Part shown: piece after piece, positions 1 to 4,679 of the stretch
How positions within the stretch are numbered: position 1 is the stretch's first letter
How the letters are laid out: the number at the start of each line of letters is the position of its first letter
Assembly: GCA_964560325.1 (NCBI GenBank)
Contig: CAZLLV010000483.1
Span: forward strand, 1 to 7,314
Direction: 5' to 3'
Length of the DNA stretch: 7,314 bases
Source: CAZLLV01 sp964560325
GTDB taxonomy: Bacteria; Acidobacteriota; Thermoanaerobaculia; Multivoradales; DATKCC01
Notes under the pieces: model-generated
Database searches by the model: none
What the model was told of the DNA's origin: nothing
The model's input: the letters and a program-made list of their open reading frames with translations, nothing else
Translations under genes and position numbers: made by a program

Positions 1-1
1 C

Positions 2-1435
2 TTCTACGACGGCGACGCCGAGGCGATGGTCCGCGAACGCTCGGGGATGTGGATCGCCCTGTCGGACGAGGCGCGCCGCCGAGCGATCCGGGTGCGGAGC
101 GTGTCGATCCAGATCGGCGAGAGCGACAGGCCGGGCGGCGCCGCGGCCGAGCCGGACGAGGAGGACGAGAACGACCGCGCCGAGGCCGCCGAGGAGTCCG
201 AGGAGGGCGCCGCCGGCGCCGAGGAAGAACGCCAGCGCTTCTTCGCCGCGCGCACCGAGGAGACCCGCAGCTTCGCCGACCGCCCGTACTTCTCCTGGGT
301 CACCCTGGCCGAGCGGCCGGTGGTGGTGGAGAGCGGCGAGGCGCTCGAGGAGGGGGTCGGCATCTTCCTGCAGGCGACGCCGCGCATGGTCTCCCGCAGC
401 CTCTTCGGCAGCCAGGCGGAGCTGGTGCAGGGGTTCTGGGTCGCGCTCCTCGTCTCCTCGCTCCTGCTGCTGACCATCTACGCCGTCGCCGAGCTGGTCG
501 CGATCGCGATGATCGTCGGCCTCTCGCGCGCGGTCTCGCGGCTCTACGACGCCACCCGCAGCGTCGCAGCGGGCGACTTCTCGGTGCGCATCCCGGTGCG
601 CCGCCGCGACCAGGTGGGGGCCGTCCAGCGCTCGTTCAACACGATGGCCGAGAACCTCGAGGATCTGGTGGCGACGGCGGCGCAGAAGGAGCTGCTCGAG
701 AAAGAGCTCCAGATCGCGCGACAGATCCAGCAGAGCTTGATCCCGCAGAACCTCCCGGCCAGCGAGCAGATCGAGTTCTCCACGCTGTTCGAGCCGAGCG
801 CGGCGATCGGAGGCGACTACTTCGACGTGCTCCGCCTCTCCGACGACGAGCTGGCGGTGGTGGTCGCCGACGTCTCGGGCCACGGGTTGCCGACCGGCCT
901 GCGGATGGCGATGGTGAAGGCGGCGCTCGGCATCCTGGTGGTCGAGACGCACGAGGCGGACGAGATCCTCCGCCGGCTCGACGCGACGGTCCGCTCGGGC
1001 GGCCGCCCGAGCCCGGATTCGGTGGAGAAGTCGCGGTTCTTCGTGACCGCCGTCTTCTCGCGCATCGACTTCCGCGCCGGGACGATCGAGATCACCAACG
1101 CCGGGCACCCGCCGGTCTACCACCTGCGGGGAGGTGCCACGGAGGAGATCCTGCTCCCGGGCTCGCCGCTCGGCGGCCTGGGCCACCGGTACGGACACCG
1201 ACGGGTCGATCTCGAGGACGGCGACGTGCTGGTGTGGCTGTCGGACGGGCTGATCGAGGCGGCGGACGGCGACGACGAGCCGTTCGGCTTCGAGCGCACG
1301 CGCGAGGCGATCGAGGGGCCGGCGCGCTCGGCGGCCGAGGTGCGCGACCGGCTGCTCGCGGCGGTCGAGGCGCACACGGAAGGACGCCCCGCCCGCGACG
1401 ACCGGACGCTGGTGGTGATGCGCTACACGTCCTGA
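2..1435 (+). CDS. HAMP-domain SpoIIE/PP2C-type serine phosphatase, 5' end cut off
   Basis: This is a membrane-bound PP2C-like Ser/Thr phosphatase of the SpoIIE/RsbU type, a family that usually dephosphorylates anti-anti-sigma (STAS) partners in the cytoplasm. The frame is open to the window edge, so the true start is upstream; the ATG at 26 is internal. The 477 visible residues run as follows: an extracytoplasmic part (1-143) with a very acidic stretch near 50-77; a long hydrophobic segment (about 145-173); a HAMP domain (about 175-227) with the typical GDFSVRIPVRRRDQVG run; a coiled-coil linker ending in LQIARQIQQSLIP; and the catalytic domain. Metal-site motifs are intact: GGDYFD (270-275), ADVSGHG (289-295), TNAGHPP (365-371), SDG (414-416) and RDDRT (465-469). 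No STAS, anti-sigma or sigma gene is visible nearby, so the target is unknown. The gene converges on the next one and is not in its operon. Confidence 0.93.
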   Translation, partial: FYDGDAEAMVRERSGMWIALSDEARRRAIRVRSVSIQIGESDRPGGAAAEPDEEDENDRAEAAEESEEGAAGAEEERQRFFAARTEETRSFADRPYFSWVTLAERPVVVESGEALEEGVGIFLQATPRMVSRSLFGSQAELVQGFWVALLVSSLLLLTIYAVAELVAIAMIVGLSRAVSRLYDATRSVAAGDFSVRIPVRRRDQVGAVQRSFNTMAENLEDLVATAAQKELLEKELQIARQIQQSLIPQNLPASEQIEFSTLFEPSAAIGGDYFDVLRLSDDELAVVVADVSGHGLPTGLRMAMVKAALGILVVETHEADEILRRLDATVRSGGRPSPDSVEKSRFFVTAVFSRIDFRAGTIEITNAGHPPVYHLRGGATEEILLPGSPLGGLGHRYGHRRVDLEDGDVLVWLSDGLIEAADGDDEPFGFERTREAIEGPARSAAEVRDRLLAAVEAHTEGRPARDDRTLVVMRYTS

Positions 1436-1451
1436 TCGACCCGGCGATCGG

Positions 1452-2168
1452 CTACAACGCCGCGATCTTTTGACCGTCGTGCGGGTCAAGGCCGAGGAAG
1501 CGGAAGATCTTCGCCACGTAGCCCTGGGTCTCGCGGTATGGCGGCACGCCGCGGTAGCGGTCGACGGTCCCTTCCCCGGCGTTGTAGCCGGCCAGGGCGT
1601 ACGCGAGATTGCCATCGAAGCGCTCCAGCAGCCAGGCGAGGTAGCGGGTGCCGGCGTCGAGGTTCGCCGCCGGGTCGTGGATCCGCTCCGCCGTCACGCC
1701 GAACCGGAGCGCCGTCGCCGGCATGAGCTGCATCAGCCCGCGCGCCCCCTTGTGCGACACCGCCGACCGGCCGAAGGCGGACTCGGCGCGTACCACCGCG
1801 ACCACCAGCTCCGGGTGCAGGTCGTGACGCCGTGCCGCCTCGTAGATCATCTCCCCGAACGGCACGTCCGGCACCGGTAGCGCCTCGTCGAAGCGCCAGG
1901 TCCGCTCGGCGAGCGTGATCGCCAGGTCCCCTCGTTCCGGCTCGGGCGGCGGCGCCACCCACTCGTCGTCGACCACGTGCGCCACGCGCGCGAGCGGCAG
2001 GGTCACCAGGCCCCCTTCGCGCAGCGTCAGCCGCGCCTTCTCCGCGGCGACCTCGTAGGCGGTCACCTTGAAGAAGCGACCGTCGTCGAGCACCACGAGC
2101 TCCGCGATGGCGGGCACCGGGAGCGCGAGCGCGGCGGCGGCGAGGAGCGTGAGGCGGAGTCGGATCAC
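1452..2168 (-). CDS. secreted lytic transglycosylase, SLT/GH23 family
   Basis: A 238-residue periplasmic or secreted murein lytic transglycosylase, which cleaves the MurNAc-GlcNAc bond of peptidoglycan to give 1,6-anhydro ends. The frame stays open far upstream, but the GTG at 2168 is chosen because a signal peptide follows directly (MIRLRLTLLAAAALALPVPA, cut probably after Ala22). No clear Shine-Dalgarno precedes it. Residues 23-70 form a small domain of alternating strands (ELVVLDDGRFFKV) of the kind that precedes SLT domains in some Acidobacteria-like proteins. The SLT domain spans about 103-228: catalytic Glu129 in RAESAF, GLMQLMP at 144-150, NLDAGTRYL near 169-177 and AGYNAGEG at 193-200. 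There is no Cys in a lipobox, so it is probably soluble rather than a lipoprotein. A terminator-like hairpin separates it from the gene upstream, so it probably has its own promoter. The family call is secure; the physiological role (wall turnover or secretion-system assembly) is open. Confidence 0.93.
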   Translation of the reverse strand: MIRLRLTLLAAAALALPVPAIAELVVLDDGRFFKVTAYEVAAEKARLTLREGGLVTLPLARVAHVVDDEWVAPPPEPERGDLAITLAERTWRFDEALPVPDVPFGEMIYEAARRHDLHPELVVAVVRAESAFGRSAVSHKGARGLMQLMPATALRFGVTAERIHDPAANLDAGTRYLAWLLERFDGNLAYALAGYNAGEGTVDRYRGVPPYRETQGYVAKIFRFLGLDPHDGQKIAAL

Positions 2169-2222
2169 GGGTACGAAAGAGTCTACGACCTGAAGCGGGC
2201 GGGTGTCCAAGGGGTCGAAACA

Positions 2223-2256
2223 GGCGGCCCGGCCGAACGATTCCAGCCGGGCCGCC
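2223..2256 (-). terminator. probable intrinsic terminator of the small secreted gene
   Basis: An 11-bp perfect inverted repeat (GGCGGCCCGGC / GCCGGGCCGCC) with a 12-nt loop that itself contains a GAA/TTC mini-stem. It lies 29 bp after the stop codon at 2285. On the minus strand the stem is followed by TGTTTC, a weak U tract. This is typical of GC-rich genomes, but the short U run keeps the call tentative. Confidence 0.6.
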
Positions 2257-2257
2257 G

Positions 2258-2277
2258 TCCGGCGCTCGCGCGCCGGA
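2258..2277 (-). repeat. short GC-rich hairpin directly after the stop codon
   Basis: An 8-bp perfect stem (TCCGGCGC / GCGCCGGA) with a 4-nt loop, starting 7 bp after the stop of the small secreted gene and 1 bp before the larger hairpin. There is no U tract behind it. It could protect the mRNA 3' end or assist the second hairpin in termination. Confidence 0.5.
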
Positions 2278-2284
2278 GCCTCCG

Positions 2285-2701
2285 CTACCGGAAGCAGAAC
2301 CGGGTGTGGCCGTCCGTGCAGGCGCCGAAGCTGATCGTGGCGCCGCCGGCGCTCACGAACGTGTCCTTGCACTGCGGCCCGGACGGGTTGATCGTGAACT
2401 CCCACTTGCTCGTACCGTTCGGCCCGGGACCCTTGTGGGCGAAGGTCACCTTCCGGTTGTCGACCGTGCCGTTGTTGAGCCAGTAGTTCTCGATCCCGCG
2501 CTTGAGCGTCTGCGTGTCCTGGTAGGTCCAGGTGAAGACGGAGACGCCGCTCAGCCCGTGGACGTAGCTGCCGCCGGCGTCGTAGTAGAGACAGTGGTAG
2601 GCGGCGCCCTCGACCGGCGCGTGCTGCGCCTGGGCGGCGGGCGTGAAGGCGGTCAGGACCAGGACGGCGGCGGCGAGCAGCAGGACTCTCTTGGCGTTCA
2701 T
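2285..2701 (-). CDS. small secreted four-cysteine protein, family not recognised
   Basis: A 138-residue exported protein that I cannot place in a family. The frame is open further upstream, but the ATG at 2701 is supported by a strong Shine-Dalgarno (GGGAGAGG, 9 nt away) and by an immediate signal peptide: MNAKR, a hydrophobic core at 6-19, and an AQA cut site after residue 25. The mature part, about 113 residues, is rich in Tyr, Thr, Gly and aromatics and contains Cys37, Cys111, Cys128 and Cys136, enough for two disulfides once exported. Its pattern of short polar and aromatic stretches (SVFTWTYQD, KWEFTINPSG) suggests a small beta-rich domain. There is no lipobox, membrane anchor or catalytic motif that I recognise. 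A sigma-54-type promoter and structured leader precede it, and hairpins follow it, so it appears to be a single-gene transcript. It may be the output of the kinase/activator pair upstream; that is inference. Confidence 0.85.
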   Translation of the reverse strand: MNAKRVLLLAAAVLVLTAFTPAAQAQHAPVEGAAYHCLYYDAGGSYVHGLSGVSVFTWTYQDTQTLKRGIENYWLNNGTVDNRKVTFAHKGPGPNGTSKWEFTINPSGPQCKDTFVSAGGATISFGACTDGHTRFCFR

Positions 2702-2710
2702 GTGGATACA

Positions 2711-2718
2711 CCTCTCCC
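2711..2718 (-). promoter_or_regulatory. Shine-Dalgarno of the small secreted gene
   Basis: GGGAGAGG on the minus strand, 9 nt before the ATG at 2701. It fixes the start inside a longer open frame. Its GGG part could pair with the C run at 2722-2727 just upstream (loop around GAA), so partial masking is possible. Confidence 0.75.
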
Positions 2719-2725
2719 TTCGGGG

Positions 2726-2795
2726 GGCCGCGCCGGGACTTTCGGTCCGGCGGCGCGGCCGGTCGGTTTGGATGGCCGCGCCGGAGCGTCCGGCG
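2726..2795 (-). promoter_or_regulatory. structured 5' leader with competing hairpins
   Basis: On the minus strand the same 11-nt arm CCGGCGCGGCC occurs twice (2784-2774 and 2736-2726). Between the copies lies a complementary arm that starts GGCCGCGCC (2760-2747). The middle arm can pair with either copy: a distal hairpin with a 13-nt loop (2761-2773), or a proximal hairpin with inner GGAC/GTCC pairing and a 5-nt loop (2740-2744). The first copy also overlaps a separate 7-bp hairpin with a 3-nt loop (2779-2795). The element lies between the proposed start site near 2817 and the Shine-Dalgarno at 2718. Alternative folding could affect translation or elongation, but GC-rich DNA makes hairpins easily, so the regulatory role is unproven. 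Confidence 0.45.
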
Positions 2796-2827
2796 GGCCC
2801 GCGTCGTGTCGTTCGCGGGAGAGAGAT

Positions 2828-2843
2828 TGCACCCGGTGTGCCA
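2828..2843 (-). promoter_or_regulatory. probable sigma-54 (-24/-12) promoter of the small secreted gene
   Basis: The minus strand reads TGGCACACCGGGTGCA. Against the RpoN consensus TGGCAC(G)-N4-TTGC(A/T) it keeps the -24 GG (2842-2841) and the -12 GC (2830-2829) at exactly the required spacing. It departs mainly at the first T of TTGC (here G) and at the position after TGGCAC. The predicted start is near 2817, giving a leader of about 115 nt. The gene for a sigma-54-type activator ends 111 bp upstream. Confidence 0.65.
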
Positions 2844-2886
2844 GGCGCAAACCACTGCAAAAACAGGCGTTATTGGCTCGTCAAGC

Positions 2887-2900
2887 TCCCATCGGCGGGA
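2887..2900. promoter_or_regulatory. proximal palindromic operator-like site (imperfect copy)
   Basis: TCCCATCGGCGGGA, equal to the distal 14-bp palindrome at 12 of 14 positions. Its centre is about 77 bp upstream of the predicted start site near 2817, within the usual range for an activator site of a sigma-54 promoter. The copy is exactly 42 bp from its partner. Confidence 0.5.
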
Positions 2901-2928
2901 CCGCGCCTCGGTGTCGGCGCTCGAGCCG

Positions 2929-2942
2929 TCCCACCGGTGGGA
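2929..2942. promoter_or_regulatory. distal palindromic operator-like site (perfect copy)
   Basis: TCCCACCGGTGGGA is a perfect 14-bp palindrome. Its centre is about 119 bp upstream of the predicted start site and it lies 12 bp after the stop codon of the activator gene. A stem of seven pairs without a loop is a poor terminator, and no U tract follows, so a dimeric protein-binding site is the better reading. Confidence 0.5.
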
Positions 2943-2954
2943 GCCCCGGAAGGT

Positions 2955-4679
2955 TCAGCCGGCGCCCAGCTCTTTGATCTTGCGGTAGTAGGTCGAGCGT
3001 GGCAGGTCGAGCAGCTCCATCGCCCGCCCCGCGTCGCCCGCGGCGGCGGAGAGCGCGGTGCGGAAGGCGCGGCGCTCGGCCTCCGCCAGCGCTTCGGCGA
3101 GGGAGAGGGGCGGCGCCTGCGGCCTGGTTCCGCGCAGGCGCTCCGAGAGGTGGTGGAGGTCGAGCGGTTCGCCCGGCTCGAGCATCAGCACGGCGCGGGC
3201 GATCACGTTCTTGAGCTCGCGCACGTTGCCCGGCCAGCGATGCCGGACGAGGGCGCCGAGAGCGGCGCGGGTGATGCCGGGGCTCGCGACGCCCCGCTCG
3301 CCGAGCGCGGCGTGGAAGAAGCGGGCGGCGAGAAGCGGCACGTCCTCCGGCCGCTCGCGCAGCGGCGGGATCTCCACCCGGAAAGCCGACAGGCGGTGGT
3401 AGAGGTCGGCGCGGAAGGAGCCGTCCTCGACCTTGCGCTCCAGGTCGGCGTGCGTCGCCGCCACGAAGCGCACGTCGGCCTCGATCGCGTCGCGCCCGCC
3501 GACCCGGTAGAAGCTCGCGCCCTCGAGCACCCGGAGCACCTTCGCCTGGAGCGGCAGCGGCATGTCGCCCAGCTCGTCGAGGAAGAGGGTGCCGCCCGAT
3601 GCGCGCTCGAGCAGCCCGAGCCGCGCGTCGACCCCGGTCGCCACGCCGCGCTCGATGCCGAAGAGCTCGGCCTCCAGCAGATCGGCCGAGAGCGCCGCGC
3701 AGTTGATCGCCAGGAAGGGCCCGCCGGCCCGCGGCGAGCTTTGGTGGACGAAGCGGGCCATCACCTCCTTGCCCACGCCCGACTCCCCCAGCACCAGGAC
3801 CGGGATCGTCCCGCGCGCCCCTCGCTCCGCCTCGCGCCAGACGCGGGCGAGGCGGGGGTCGGCGCTCACCGGCGGGCCGACCGGCGGCGCCGGCGCGGCG
3901 GGAGGACCGGCCGGAACGGGGTGCGGCGTCCCGGCCGCCGACCACCCCGCCTCCCGCTCCGCGAGCCACGCCGCGGCGAGCTCGAAGCAGGGGCGCAGGC
4001 GGTCGAGAGTGGGCCCGGCGGGTCCGGGGCCGGCCGGCCAGGCGTGCACGGCGAAGCGGCCGTCGATGCGCAGGCTCGGCTCGCCCAGCGCCTCCGGCGT
4101 CCGTCCGGCGTGGGCCACCATCACCAGCTCCTCGCCGGCACGCCGGAGGATCGAGACCGCTTCCAGAGGCAGGGTGGCACGCCACGCCTCCACCAAGGCG
4201 ACGGCCGCGGCACCCGGATCGGGTGCCGGGCCGGCGCCGAGCAGCGCGTCGCGGAGCGCGGCCACCGCCCGCTCGACCGGTGCCACGCCGCGAGTCGAGG
4301 AGTCCGCGAGCTGCGGCCGCTCGCCCGCCACGGTCTCGCCTCCGGCCGGCGAGATGGCGATCGACTCCGCCAGCGGATCGCTCGGCCGCAGCACCGCCTC
4401 GGCCGGCCCGAACGCGAGGCGCACTCCCTCCCCCACCGCCACGCGCCGCACCCGCCGACCGTCGACGTAGGTGCCGTTCTTCGAGCCCAGGTCCTCGACC
4501 ACCACACCGCCGTCGGCCAACGCCTCGAGCGATGCGTGGCGGCGCGAGACCCCGGCCCCCCGGAACACGACTCCGGCCTCGGAGCCCGCTCCCACCACGT
4601 GCTCGCCCGGGGGCAGAGGGTACCGATGAGCCACCCGGCCCTCGGCATCGAGCACCTCGAGGACGAAAGGCGTCGTCAC
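2955..4679 (-). CDS. FHA-domain sigma-54-type transcriptional activator with variant GAFTGA loop
   Basis: A 574-residue bacterial enhancer-binding protein. Domains: FHA (about 5-98; VSRRH 44-48, SKNGTYVDG 66-74), a degenerate GAF-like region (about 135-243), a Pro/Ala-rich linker (248-272), the AAA+ domain (about 274-500) and a Fis-type HTH (about 526-571, ending STYYRKIKELG). In the AAA+ part, Walker A is GESGVGKE (298-305), Walker B is GGTLFLDE (362-369), the Arg-finger region is FRADLYHRL (422-430) and sensor II is RWPGNVRELKN (481-491). The sigma-54-contact loop is GVATGV (345-350) in place of GAFTGA. The FHA has Ala31 where Arg is usual. The GTG start at 4679 overlaps the kinase stop (GTGA) and has GGAG 7 nt upstream, so translation is coupled. 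FHA regions normally bind phosphothreonine, which fits a kinase partner. It may control the sigma-54-like promoter just downstream of its own gene; this is inferred. Confidence 0.93.
   Translation of the reverse strand: MTTPFVLEVLDAEGRVAHRYPLPPGEHVVGAGSEAGVVFRGAGVSRRHASLEALADGGVVVEDLGSKNGTYVDGRRVRRVAVGEGVRLAFGPAEAVLRPSDPLAESIAISPAGGETVAGERPQLADSSTRGVAPVERAVAALRDALLGAGPAPDPGAAAVALVEAWRATLPLEAVSILRRAGEELVMVAHAGRTPEALGEPSLRIDGRFAVHAWPAGPGPAGPTLDRLRPCFELAAAWLAEREAGWSAAGTPHPVPAGPPAAPAPPVGPPVSADPRLARVWREAERGARGTIPVLVLGESGVGKEVMARFVHQSSPRAGGPFLAINCAALSADLLEAELFGIERGVATGVDARLGLLERASGGTLFLDELGDMPLPLQAKVLRVLEGASFYRVGGRDAIEADVRFVAATHADLERKVEDGSFRADLYHRLSAFRVEIPPLRERPEDVPLLAARFFHAALGERGVASPGITRAALGALVRHRWPGNVRELKNVIARAVLMLEPGEPLDLHHLSERLRGTRPQAPPLSLAEALAEAERRAFRTALSAAAGDAGRAMELLDLPRSTYYRKIKELGAG

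Noticed and set aside
1434..1474. Short inverted repeats in the convergent gap (GATCG/CGATC; TTGACC/GGTCAA)
   Set aside because: Stems of 5-6 bp with loops of 6-8 nt and no U tract in the right place; one lies inside the transglycosylase coding end. No convincing bidirectional terminator.
2180..2210. Sigma-70-like pair TTGGAC ... TAGACT before the transglycosylase gene
   Set aside because: Each box matches only 4 of 6 positions and the spacer is 19 bp. It would leave almost no leader. Too weak to annotate.
2169..2855. N-terminal extension of the transglycosylase frame up to 2855
   Set aside because: The extension runs through the small secreted gene and the hairpins in another frame and reads as Arg-rich noise. 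The signal peptide at 2168 marks the real start.
2858..2874. Possible IHF site in the less GC-rich linker between the palindromes and promoter
   Set aside because: The location would be right for a sigma-54 promoter, but only a partial match to the IHF consensus is present, with three conserved positions wrong.
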